Positions 36,869 to 47,725 of a stretch of 64,000 bases of DNA are shown here, one piece after another; within the stretch, counting starts at the first letter, position 1; each line of letters starts with the position of its first letter. The notes under the pieces were generated by a model. It did no database searches and had not been told where the DNA came from. It worked only from the letters and a program-made list of their open reading frames with translations. Source of the DNA: Diadema setosum. Taxonomy: Eukaryota > Echinodermata > Echinoidea > Diadematoida > Diadematidae. Both the position numbers and the translations under genes were made by a program. The DNA lies in assembly GCA_033980235.1 (NCBI GenBank), contig CM067077.1:11136102-11200101 (forward strand), read 5' to 3'.

Positions 36869-39197
36869 TGCCCCAGTCACACAGTGCCTTACGATGGGTT
36901 ACGTCCGCCGTGGATAGATACGGATGAGTGGACGCAGGCATCCGCAGGGTCGTATGTAGACGTAACTGTCCGTAACTAATCCGTAAAGAAACGCAAAATG
37001 GCGGGGCCAAGCCTGCGAAATTTTGAAATGTTCAAAATTTCGCAGAGGGACTCCACGGATGCAGACTTACGCAAGTAACCGTAACTAAACGTAACTTTCC
37101 GTAACTGAACGTAACGATCCGTAGCTTATACGCAGACCATCCGCAAATAAGTTTACCTCCCGTCCATTTGCGTTTATTTCTGTCCACCGTAAGTATCCGA
37201 AAATAACCGCAAGTTAACGTATCACAACACTTTCGACCGCTTACGGACATTTACGGACAGTTACGGATGCTGCGGACAATTGCGTCCTTTGGCGTTTTCC
37301 ATTTTCCTCTCCCATGGGAATAGAGATTCATGGTAAACTACTAGTACACCACCCGTGTTGCTAAAGGCCCCGTCACACTACAGCGAATGCCCAACGAATG
37401 TCCAATAAATTTGAAAATTTGAAGATATGTTCACATCCGTTGGTAATACTAGAATAGTTCGTAACATGCTTGGCGTTCTTTGTAATCATTTGCTATTCGT
37501 CGGGATTCGCAGAGATACGCTGGAGCCGATTTTTTTTTTTAAACATGTCCAAAATCTCCAGCGTATCTCTGCGAATCCCTACGAATAGCTAATGAATTCA
37601 AAGAACGTCAGACATGCAAACTGTCTTCACATTTTCGAATTCGTTGGGCTTTCTCTTGGCATTCGTTGGGCATTCGCTGTAGTGTGACGGGGCCATAAGC
37701 TGCAGCGCATTGTATCTGAAGGAATACTGCAACTCAGTCGGAGCGGTGGAGTATGGCAGAACGGCTGCATGGTCAAGTTATGAAATTTCTCCCGCAAATG
37801 GTCATTTTAGGTGGCACCCATATACAGATGACATTGTTGACCCTTGGTGCTGAACTTATTTTTCTTGCACTCTCTGAATGTATGTTATTCGAAAAGGTAA
37901 ATATTTTGGGTAGGGAATGGGGTTACAGCATATTATTTACTTTTCTGGCCGGGGAGGATGTGGGGAAGCGATAAACTATATAAAATGAGAACGACTGTAT
38001 TTCTTTAAAGTCTTAAAGGGAATGGCTAGTAACTGATCTGTGGGAATCAGTGGGAATGGTGGGAATGATCGTTTAAGAGTACATTATATATCTATTGTTG
38101 TGTGAAAATTATTTGCTTCAGAATGCTCTCATATTCAAGTAATGTGCATGCCTGTACAGTGTCGAGGCGATAGTTAACGGGCCTTGAACGCCCTTCCCGT
38201 CACTGTATAGGCATGGTAACCTGGAAACATTAAACTGCACTTTAGGCCTACTTGAATATGAGGCCATTCTGAAGCAAATAATTTTCACACAGCAAGAGAT
38301 ATATAATGTACTCTTGAATGAATCCCACAAGGATTGGAACAATCATCCCCCAGCATTCCCACTGATTCCCACTGATCAGGTAAAAGCCATCCCCTTTAAC
38401 CACTTTACACTCCATGAAATGTGTATTACATTTTTTTATTTTATATTTTGGAAATGGTGGGGTGTTCTAAAGTCCAGATGTTTATTCTTTATATTTGGAA
38501 ACTTTACGGTAACTTTATTATATCAGTTTCCTTAACATAACGCAGTAGGTCATGACTATCGATGCACAATTACAGATAAAGCAATTCTTGTCTATTCCAT
38601 GACTGTAATTTATTTGTTCCTACTCTATTGTTTAACTTATTGATCTATATTACATTCTATATATGGTATAATTATGCTATGTATACTGGACATTGATGAT
38701 GTATATATTCATGTTTGGGTTGCACAAAATCAATTCAAACTTACAGTTCAAAATTTCATTTTTCCTCTATTGCTTTAAAACAAATTAAAGGAATGCGAAA
38801 AGTCTTCACAAGTTGAACGTGACATGACTTCAGCTTTTCCCTAATGTACAATATAAGACAGTCCGATATGTCATAACCTTGTTGTCATACTAACTGAGCA
38901 GGGATCGTCAGAGAAAACCACATTGTCCATGATTATTTATAACAATCTGTAACTGGGCGTAACTCTCCGCAAGTATTCAGAAGTATTCGGAAGTTTACGC
39001 AAGTCGAAAAAACAAATAAGGTGTCAATTCGTAAGATTATTCGCAAGTGGACGCAGATGTCCGCATCTGGTCTTATCTGTCCGTATCGCCTGCATTTTCC
39101 GTATTTTTTTTTTTTTGTAAAAAATTCTTGTGACGGCAAGGAAAAATGACTTTTTTTGGACGTAACTCCGGACGCAGAGCATTATGTGACTGGAGCC
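36869..39197 (+). mobile_element. element X, copy 2
   Basis: Full-length copy from tgccccagtcacacag to tgtgactggagcc, directly abutting copy 1 through a single TAA. After removing the nested Z element (37375-37695) it is about 2.0 kb. Its interior aligns with copy 1 and copy 3 around the ctgcagcgcattgtatctga and gaaatttctcccgcaaatgg phrases. No transposase is encoded. Confidence 0.85.
37375..37695. mobile_element. element Z, GGCCCCGTCACAC MITE
   Basis: A 321-bp element with long inverted ends (ggccccgtcacactacagcg and its complement, extending through caacgaatg). X copies 1 and 3 preserve the empty site, and the filled site shows TAA on both sides (37372-37374 and 37696-37698). TAA duplication and GGCCCC ends match PIF/Harbinger. 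A second inverted pair inside (tccagcgtatctctgcgaat) makes most of the element a foldback. Confidence 0.9.
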
Positions 39198-39200
39198 TAA

Positions 39201-39793
39201 AGTTTACCTCCCGTCCATTTGCGTTTATTCCGGTCCACTGTAAGTATTCGAAATTATCCGCAAGTTAACGTATCACAACACTTAGGATTGCTTACGGACA
39301 TTAATTTTACGGGCAGTTACGGATGCTGCGGACAAGTGCGTCCTTTGGCGTTTTACATTTTCATCTCCCATAGGAATAGAGACTAATGGTAAACTACACC
39401 ACCCGTGTTGCTAAGCTGCAGCGCATTGTATCTGAAGGAATACTGCATCACAGTCAGAGTGATGGAGTGGCAGAACCGATGCATGGTCGAGTTATGAAAT
39501 TTCTCCCACAAAATGGTCATTTTACGTGGCACCCATATACAGATGACATCGTTGACCCATGGTGCTGAACTCATTTTTCTTGCACTCTCTGAATGTATGT
39601 TATTCGAATCACATTTTGGGTAGGGAATGGGGTTACATCATTTCATTTACTTTTCTGCATGGCCGGGGACGATGTGGGGCAGCGATAAACTATATACAAT
39701 GAGAAAGACTGTATTTCTATAAAGTCACTTTACACTCCATGGAATTTGTATTACATATTTTATTTTGTATTTTGGAAATGGAGGGGTGTTCTA
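39201..39793 (+). mobile_element. element X, copy 3 (truncated both ends)
   Basis: Starts at the equivalent of position 37158 in copy 2 and runs to the ggggtgttct phrase, then stops against a TTCG repeat. It lacks both termini but follows copy 2's right end directly, so three X copies lie head to tail. Confidence 0.85.
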
Positions 39794-39797
39794 TTCG

Positions 39798-39853
39798 GGT
39801 GCTGTTCGTTATTTCGAAGGTTAGTTATTCCGAAGGTTCGTTAATCCGAAACT
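39798..39853. repeat. TTCGTTATTCCGAAGG repeat, short block
   Basis: Three degenerate copies of ttcgttattccgaagg, the same family as the longer block at 47304-47525. The following 39854-40199 shows no supported feature. Confidence 0.75.
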
Positions 39854-40203
39854 GCTGCAGGCGCTACTGTGGCAATGAAAATGCCTTCAGCGTGTATGAG
39901 CACGTGTTTAAACTTTAAAGAGGTCACACCAGCGTTGATCTAAAAATAGTATGGGTGTGTCAATTTCAGCGGTGACGCGGGCTAGACGAGAGAGAGAGAG
40001 ACCGAGTGAAAATACAAACGAGGGAGGTACCCTCCTTAAATGTTATCTGTCTTTGTGCATTTTTTCACTGCAGTCATAATTCTTCCATCGTCTTAACTAC
40101 AACGTCCACACCACTATTCTTTGTCCCAGAATAAGTTTGGCATGCTTTATGCATGAGCGAATAATTTCCACACGCCGTAAATAATTTGTCAATCGTTAGT
40201 ATA

Positions 40204-40350
40204 CAAATGATGCACAGGATAGAGTGCGTTAGTGTAGGCGTGTAGTGCACTCGAGGGTATTTACAATTGTGAAACATGCACTACATTGTAAATACCGGAG
40301 AGTGAGCTACGCCTCCACTAACGCCACGAAATAATCCTGTGCATCATTTG
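40204..40350. other. 147-bp hairpin at element end
   Basis: Outer arms caaatgatgcacaggat and atcctgtgcatcatttg are perfect over 17 bp. Inner arms gcgttagtgtaggcgt with acgcctccactaacgc (one mismatch) and gtatttacaa with ttgtaaatac continue the stem. Confidence 0.9.
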
Positions 40351-42088
40351 TTTTATAAAATGGGTCGAAAATTCGAACACTAACAGCATTTTCAGCTTTT
40401 TTCACGTACCTTTGTGGGTCAAGACGTCCGAAGATGTTCGTCCCAAACATTTACGCACGTCGCACTCGGAAATCCCGCACATACAGTATAAGTATGACGG
40501 GGGGTAGCCCGACCAGACGCTGTTACGCTATGCGAAAACAGCGTCTGACGAGCGCGGAATGCAGCCTCAAAGTGAGGAACCTCAACACAACTACAAAACT
40601 TAGGAAAATGTATACTTGTCTCCTTTAAACAGAATACTTTACTCACGTTAAATGCATGTTCATATTACAGAAGAATAGTTCGCCACACTGGGTCCATGGA
40701 GACCACTTGCGATAAGTCCGTGGAACAAATAAATGACACTTTCTAGCGCAATTCCTGACCGTCAGGCTTCGTCGTTCCAGGATTCAAAATGGCGCCTTAA
40801 CTTATGCGCATGCGTGACCGGAAGTGCTACAGAGCGAGCGCGCGGCGTGTGCGTTGAAAGTGTCGAACAAACCTTGGCATCTGCTACACAATAACCGTGG
40901 TATGGAACTCAATGCTCCTCGCCTGACCAGACCCAGCAGCCGCCAAGCCCAGTACAGTTTATAGCTGTATACTAGTAACCGTGCGTGCGCTGCTTGAGTG
41001 TAGCAGCACGGTCGACAGCGCGACCTTTTGAAAGGGCATTCACATCACGTGACACCCGATATCTAAACTTGGCCTGGCGTGAAAGATTGTGTACCGTGTG
41101 GACATGCTGGATATGATGATCAATTTCGGTAAGTTTCATTACGTACATTTGAATACTAATAGCATCAGATGTAGAATACATATTGAAGAGTATACTCGAT
41201 GAGTTTGAGGTGACAAAAATGATCTTAAGTATCAAAATTCAAAGCTATCGTGATCCGATTACGTCGCTCTCTTAGTGGTTGGTTGTCGCGCTCGTACAGC
41301 CCTGTCGCGACGTACCATGTACAGCGACTGGGCTGTGTATAGTTAGACGGGGGGTTGGGTTTCCGGACACTTAAGTTCCCGCGTGAAAACTTACTTATTT
41401 TACATAGAATATGCACTCTTTACCTTAAAGACTTGATATAGACTCCTCATATAGGCCTACTAGACAACATACTCTGAAAACGGCGTGAGAATTAACCTGC
41501 TAAATCGTTGGACTTAGTTGCCCTTCAAAGTGACTCCATGTACGCGTCCGGTCCCACTACGCTTGGTCTACTGTACTGCACAAAGTGTACGTAAGTAGAG
41601 TACACGTACGCCACACAATCCATGTTATGCACAAGGGAAGAAAGGCCGGCCGGCCGGTGTAGCGGCAGATAGCGTTCCGCGGCGTTTTTTGTTCTAAAAC
41701 AGTATCCGCCGGCAGATCGTGTCCTAACACTGGCGGATACTGTTCTGAAGCGCAGGTATCGTTAATATCGTTGCTTCTCACTGTGGTTTCTTCTTTTCGC
41801 TGCTTCTGCCAATGCGCCCCTGCTTGTTCGCTGCTTCCATTTCGAGTTTCACGTACAATACCTCTATATTTGCTGCTTCCGCCCCTCGCTGCTGCTGTTT
41901 CGCTGCCTCCACTGACACTCCAGACCGGTATTCCGTGGTTGATGTGAAGCAGCTAGCTTTGGTCCGCACGTATCTTTTTTTTTTTTTCGTAGCCATGCGA
42001 GAAATTATCTTATACTAGTAAATATTCATTACGCAAGCAGGAAAAGCCTCGATTTTCGTCGAATACGTCTAGTTCTGCGCCGTATCCC

Positions 42089-42115
42089 TGTGTGTGTGTG
42101 TGTGTGTGTGTGTGT
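42089..42115. repeat. GT microsatellite
   Basis: Thirteen GT units; minus-strand ORFs through it are Thr-His repeats and not genes. Confidence 0.9.
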
Positions 42116-42346
42116 ACGCGTGTACAAATCATTTGGCACTGTACATAGCTGTCTGCACCAACCGCGATCTGTTTTCTGGAAGTAAGAGTTCTCTTCCGCG
42201 GTTTGGGCAATGATGATTGTACCTCCATGGTAGAGCGATGGAGCTTCATACACGTGATACTGATATACGGGTGTGAAGTATAAGGCTATGAAGATATTGC
42301 TAAATTTGAAAATTTTCACTGACACGTTTAATAGAGGATTATAAAT

Positions 42347-42475
42347 GTACTCCGGGGGGGGGGGGGGGCATTTCATCAACGAGTTCGTCGGAGTTTTCAC
42401 CGACAAATTTGCTATCAGCCAATCAGACGCAAGGATTTCATTAGCTTTTAACAGTTGTCAGATGTAAATGACAGG
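42347..42475. mobile_element. half copy of the GTGTTTCATCAAC MITE
   Basis: A G-run followed by catttcatcaacgagttcgtcgg, paired with ccaatcagacgcaaggattt, parallels the left and middle of the 3712-3868 MITE (tttcatcaacgtttgtcgg ... ccaatcaaaaccaaggattt). The right terminus is missing. Confidence 0.6.
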
Positions 42476-42699
42476 ATATTGGCTCAGAATTGTGAAAGGT
42501 CAGGAGGGCAACACATTTTATTGATTTATCGTGGTTTTATTTTTGATATGCACAAAGATCAAAATATGTAGTTCACGTCAAAATGATGGATGAGTTACAT
42601 ATGCCTTAAGATACTATATAGGGAAAGCAGCTCTGAATTTTCTTTTAAAGGATACATGAGAACAAGATTGGCATGCAGCAACATGTTCAAATCGTCTTT

Positions 42700-43045
42700 G
42701 TTCGAATTATAAGATGATTTGTATTGACAAGATTCTGTTAGTGTCCCATGTATTTTTGCCTTTCATTTTTGTTTTTCTTTATTTTGGTCCAACGTTGCAT
42801 CCGTGCTCCAGGCTTTACACCGTTCAGAATTTGGGATCTACGTGTAGGTTCCATCATATTCCTTATAGCGTTATACGTCATAGAACCAAACGCACAATGA
42901 TTGACCGCTATGTTTTACATGCTTACATTAATTTACTGTGCATCAAAGCCCGATTTTATGATTCACTATGTTTTTATTAGTGATGTACATTTCTTCATTG
43001 AGAAATATGAAAATAAATTGAATTGAATTGAATTGAATTGAATTA
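42700..43045 (+). mobile_element. LINE 3' end with GAATT tail
   Basis: AT-rich 3' UTR-like sequence ending aaaataaattgaattgaatt, a pentanucleotide tail typical of CR1/L2-type LINEs. No RT motif is retained. The region 43046-43605 that follows is non-coding interior of the nested element. Confidence 0.5.
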
Positions 43046-43994
43046 ATTAAAAATTACTTGGCATTTGAGACGTAATTCCAGTTTTTAAGTCATACTGATC
43101 GATGCAACTATACAAATAGCTCTAGGGTTTTTTTTAATTATATCTTCATTTTTAGGAGATATTCATTATGTGAAAATATGCTCATTAATATACACTTATT
43201 CATTATTGTAAATGTTTTTGTTGAGACTGTCATACTCCCGATCGGGCGTCGGCAGAGTTTAATAACATCTTGCAAATCTTACAACACTTCATAGTGGAAC
43301 TGAGGATTAACAACTGGACTCACTTTCATGTGCACGTAATGATTTTAATGCAGCATTTTGCTTACTAAAATGGCTGCCGTAAAGCTCGCGCAACTATTGG
43401 TAGCATGCAATACAGTAGCCTAATCCGCGTAGCGCGGAACTCTGACAGTCCCTGACGAAGATCACGTGCACGCGGCAGGTTAAGCAACGCTATTACAACG
43501 TAGTAGCCTGTACGTACAAAATCCGCCGCTGTACAGTATCTGCCGTAACTAATCGCGGCAGAATCCAGCCCATGTCGGAACGATAACTGCCGATTGAAAC
43601 GATAACTGCCGGCGGATACTGTTTTAGAACAAAAAACGCCGCGGAACGCTATCTGCCGCTACACCGGCGGCAGCCCGAACTAGAAGTTGTTTACAGGATT
43701 GACAGCGCGTATGCATGCAATTCAAAGGAGCCGCCGCGCGCACAGACGATCGGCAATAGGATTTAACACGCAGTGCAATGGGACTAGAATAAAGGAAGCA
43801 CACGTAACTCATGTCAGCGCTTCCTATTGGCTACATTCTTGAACCCATTTTATAATTGATTTTAGCACAAACGAACTGCCAGTGGTTCACCGCTAATACA
43901 TACGTAATACAAACAAACACCAACAAACACTCAAACAAATCCTCATAATGCAAATAAACCAACTCAACATTTTTTGTTTATCCTTGATATTTGT

Positions 43995-45262
43995 CCCCGC
44001 CGAACGAGTTCGAGCAGGGGACTATGAAACGGGCTCCGTACGTGTGTGTGTCCGTCCGTCCGTCCGTCCGTGTGTCCGTCCGTGTGTCCGTGTGTGCGTC
44101 CGTGTGTGATCAAAATCTTCAATTTGATACTTCTCTGTCATTTATGAGCCAATTTTGATTCTGTTTGCTTTATATGATAGCACTACATGGGAGCTTTGAA
44201 ACTTCTACACTGAATTTCAGTCGTGACCTTTGACCTTGACCTTTGACCTATATTGTACATTTTGCTACAAAATGCTACTCCTTCGCCATTTCTAACCCGA
44301 TTTCGATTCCGTTTGCTTTATATGATGGCACTAGGTGAGGGCTTCAAAACTTCTACACGGAATTTTGACCTTTGACTTCTTTGACCTTTGACCTTGATTT
44401 TTGACCTATATTGTACATTTTGCTACAAAATGCTACTCCTTCGCCATTTCTAACCCGATTTCGATTCCGTTTGCTTTATGTGATGGCACTAGGTGAGGGC
44501 TTCAAAACTTCTACACGGAATTTTGACCTTTGCCTTCTTTGACCTTTGACCTTGATTTTTGACCTATATTGTACATTTTGCTACAAAATGCTACTCCTTC
44601 GCCATTTCTAACCCGATTTCGATTCCGTTTGCTTTATGTGATGGCACTAGATGAGGGCTTCAAAACTTCTACACAGAATTTTGACCTTTGCCTTCTTTGA
44701 CCTTTGACCTTGATTTTTGACCTATATTGTACATTTTGCTACAAAATGCTACTCCTTCGCCATTTCTAACCTGATTTCGATTCCGTTTGCTTTATGTGAT
44801 GGTACAAGGTGAGGGCTTCAAAACTCCTACACTGAATTTTGACCTTTGCCTTCTTTGACCTTTGACCTTGATTTTTGACCTGTATTGTACATTGGCTACA
44901 AAATGCTACTCCTTCGCCATTTCTAACCCGATTTCGATTCCGTTTGCTTTATGTGATGGCACTAGGTGAGGGCTTCAAAACTTTACACAGAATTTTGACC
45001 TTTGCCTTCTTTGACCTTTGACCTTGATTTTTTACCTGTATTGTACATTGGCTATAAAATGCTACTCCTTCGCCATTTCTAACCCGATTTCGATTCCGTT
45101 TGCTTTATGTGATGGCACTAGGTGAGGGCTTCAAAACTTTTACACAGAATTTTGACCTTTGACTTCTTTGACCTTTGACCTTGATTTTTTTACCTATATT
45201 GCACATTTTGCTACAAAATGCTACTTCCGGCGGGGACATATATTACGCACCGCGTAATTTCT
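43995..45262. repeat. 157-bp tandem repeat in a CCCCGCCG-bounded dispersed repeat
   Basis: Seven tandem copies of a roughly 157-bp unit (key phrase ccttcgccatttctaacccg, at 44280, 44439, 44596, 44754, 44911 and 45066) contain TGACCTTTGACCTTGATTTTTGACC runs. The block opens with ccccgccgaacgagttcgag and a CCGT microsatellite (44051-44070) and closes with cttccggcggggacatatat, so CCCCGCCG/CGGCGGGG bound it as short inverted ends. No coding content. The preceding 43856-43994 and following 45263-45580 show nothing else. Confidence 0.85.
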
Positions 45263-45582
45263 ACTTTTCCTTGTTATTGATTTTATTCAAATCGTTCATA
45301 AATCGACCCATTCTGGGTGTAACATGAACAAAAAAAGTTACAAATGGCAATTCGAAACACAAACAAATCCATTTGTCAATTTATACTACAAATAATCTCA
45401 CTTCAACATAAATAACTCGATTATAGACCAACCCTACTAACAATTTCTTCATGAGAAAGTTTTGACATGTAGGGCCCTACCAAACCTATAGCCAACGGCG
45501 TAAATCCGTACTGAGGAGTGGGGGGATGATTGGCGATAGTTACCATCACCACGATTACAAGCCCATAAACGGACCGGCGCAG

Positions 45583-45655
45583 CCCTGGAGGGGGAGGGGG
45601 GGGGGGGGGGGGAGGGGAAGCTTGCCCTCCCCCACCCCCCCCCCCCCCCTACACA
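45583..45655. repeat. G-run/C-run foldback
   Basis: A run of about 25 Gs with two As is followed by gggaagcttgccc and about 20 Cs, forming a near-perfect palindrome centred on AAGCTT. It can fold as a hairpin or as G-quadruplex on one strand and i-motif on the other. Base calls in such runs may be unreliable. Confidence 0.8.
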
Positions 45656-46031
45656 CACACTTTACAGGGATCACATGTCCCACTCTTTTCCATGCAAAGT
45701 GGGAGGGAAGTGGCAGCAAATATATGAAGACTTTTTGTTCTTGTTTGTTTGTTTGTTTGTTTTTCTTGTCAGCCGACTTTCGGCGGAAAATCAGACCTTA
45801 GAAGTATGAAGACCTATTTTGTTGTTGTTTCTCTTGTCTTTTGATGTTCTTTCTTCTTGACTGATAGGCGATTTTGTCACCCCCCCCCTTTCAAAAACGT
45901 AGCGCAGAAATGCTAATAAGGATATCCATTTCTTGAATAACGTAGTAGATATTTTCCTGTAGCTATAAATTGCATTCTTGATTTAAGTCAGTAAAGCAAT
46001 CATCCCATAAGGGCATCGTTCCGTTTTAATG

Positions 46032-46610
46032 ATGGGGGGGGGGGGGGTAGGGAGGGACTTGGAGTTTGAATATCTGTGCGAGGGAGCGGAGCGGCCTAGC
46101 GGGGGGAGGGTGTGGGAGATTTTTGTATTTTCAGAATTGAAATTCAGCCATCTTTGGGTTAAATGTTTAGACAGTCTTCTATCAAAAAAAGTAAAAACAC
46201 TTCCACATCTCGGGAGTTACGAGGAGGAGCAAAATGATTTGTCCCCAATACTTTTATGGGGGAACCATCCCCCTCCCCCTCCATCGACGCCTCTGCATAT
46301 GAGGGAGCTTTTGTAAGTGAAAGATCTGCTGCACACTCTTTGATAAATATAAGGAAATAAAACGTCAATCTCAAAAGTGTACGAAGTCTATCGAAAGGGA
46401 CCCAGTCACTGCCATTAGCGGAGCTTTTGCATATTTATGATTGCAATTCAGCGATCCGGTGCATAATTCTGGCGGTAGTTGTCCCCTTTGCCCCCCCCCC
46501 CCCCCCCGAGATAGATTCGACGCCCCTGATCATCCCTGGGTATGCCCATAGATGTATCAGGGTCATCATCGTTTCAGGAATGATTCAGGAAATGGAGGGG
46601 GGGGGGGGTT
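46032..46610. repeat. cluster of G and C homopolymers
   Basis: Homopolymers of 13-17 bases occur at 46033-46047 (G), 46491-46507 (C) and 46597-46609 (G), with intervening low-complexity GGGGGA/TCCCCC. ORFs across them are Pro/Gly-rich artefacts. No gene is supported between 45.66 and 47.3 kb. Confidence 0.75.
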
Positions 46611-46766
46611 CAATTATGGCGTTATAGTTTTTGTTATTTTTTGTTAGTTTTCGTACATGATTTGCAGATGGTCCCGAGTTGCTCGCTTCATAGCATGTTT
46701 ACATGTAAGCCTATGCTATTTGACGTTGTCAACGTCTGGACCATACCTTATGTCGATATTACTTTC

Positions 46767-46795
46767 TTCGCGAGCGAGCGAAGCGAGCGAGCGCT
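46767..46795. repeat. GCGAGCGAGCG palindrome
   Basis: tcgcgagcgagcgaagcgag and its continuation form an inverted pair of CGAGCGAGCG blocks, a compact dispersed palindrome type. Confidence 0.6.
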
Positions 46796-46974
46796 TGAGA
46801 AAATTATGTATACATTATCCTAAGATTGAATACTGTTCAGCTCTGTTAACTGTCTGAAGGCGGGCGTACGAACGTCATGCAATATGCCAAAATTGATACA
46901 ATCACATTTCTGCTTCCTCCATTTTTTCTCAAATTTCAGGGGGATGATTGTACAGGCCATCCCCCCTCCTCCAT

Positions 46975-47300
46975 TTCAGGGGGGATATATCCCCCCCCCC
47001 CCATCCCCCCGGGATTTACGCCCATGCCTATATCCCTTGAATATATTGGTTTGGATCATGTAACACCTTCTTACTTTCAAGGGCATATACATTAAAAAAA
47101 CACCCAACTTCCCCCCCCCCCAACCGAAACAAATCTAGGGCCTACATCTATCCTAAATATTAAATCCTGCCAAAATCTGTCATACCATTTATAACTATCC
47201 TTCTTCAAATCCTGATTAACCAAAACCTAAATCATCCCACACCCACATTCACCAACCCACATACACACACACATACACCCACACACACCCACACCCACAC
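46975..47300. repeat. C-rich and CA-rich low-complexity region
   Basis: C runs at about 46989 and 47111 and a CACACA/CCACAC tract (47265-47305). No coding signal. Confidence 0.7.
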
Positions 47301-47303
47301 ACA

Positions 47304-47525
47304 CGAAGGTTCGTTATTCCGAAGGTTCATTTATCCGAAACACACAATTCCCTATACCTAGAGGTTCGTTAATCCGAAAACGAAAAGGGGTTCGTTAATC
47401 CGAACGTTTGTGGCGTTATTCCGAAGGTTCATTGATCCGAAAATGAAATTCGGAATAAAGAATCTTCGGAATACAGAACCTTCGGACTAAAGAGTCTTCA
47501 GAATAACGAACTTTTGCAATAACGA
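47304..47525. repeat. TTCGTTATTCCGAAGG repeat cluster
   Basis: About a dozen degenerate copies of ggttcgttattccgaa, in both orientations (the second half reads ttcggaataaagaatctt), so the block is a loose foldback. Same family as 39798-39853. It is followed by a CA microsatellite at 47542-47570. Confidence 0.85.
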
Positions 47526-47539
47526 AATGTAACCCCCTC

Positions 47540-47572
<33 letters not shown>

Positions 47573-47725
47573 GAACCGATACTACCTTCCTTCCTGATGA
47601 AACGACTTCCCAATGTTGTGAAACCTCACCATGACTTTTTACATGGCATGTTTGCATGGATGTAGCCATGTAAGCTATGTGTTAGTATTTCAATGACTAT
47701 GCCAAGCAAAATGTGCTTCGAGGGC

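Larger units (their letters stand above)
41654..43667. mobile_element. nested 2.0-kb element with about 60-bp perfect TIRs
   Basis: The sequence from ccggtgtagcggcagatagc through to ccgccggcag (41654-41715) is repeated as its exact complement at 43606-43667. Subterminal copies of ggcggatactgtt and cgataactgccg follow inside. There is no full transposase. A 72-residue minus-strand ORF (41778-41996), rich in Lys, Glu and Ala (EAAKQQQRGAEAANIE), is open but unrecognised. Inside also lie a GT microsatellite (42089-42115), a MITE fragment and a LINE tail. Flanking duplication is obscured by GGCC repeats. Confidence 0.85.
40200..43855. mobile_element. second hairpin-ended element (with nested insertion)
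   Basis: Left end tatacaaatgatgcacagg and right end acccattttataa match the ends of the 15746-16610 element (tatacaaatgacgcacagg and acccattctataa). As there, a hairpin (40204-40350) precedes an internal ttataaaatgggt (40353-40365) that pairs with the right end. Subtracting the nested 2-kb element leaves about 1.64 kb. The remaining interior is CpG-rich near 40.4-40.9 kb and has no recognisable transposase. The hairpin stem sequence differs from the first copy inside the outer arm, so structure is conserved more than sequence. Confidence 0.7.

Noticed and set aside
45526..46316. Pro/Gly-rich ORFs around homopolymer runs
   Set aside because: Frames depend on G/C run length and have no domain.
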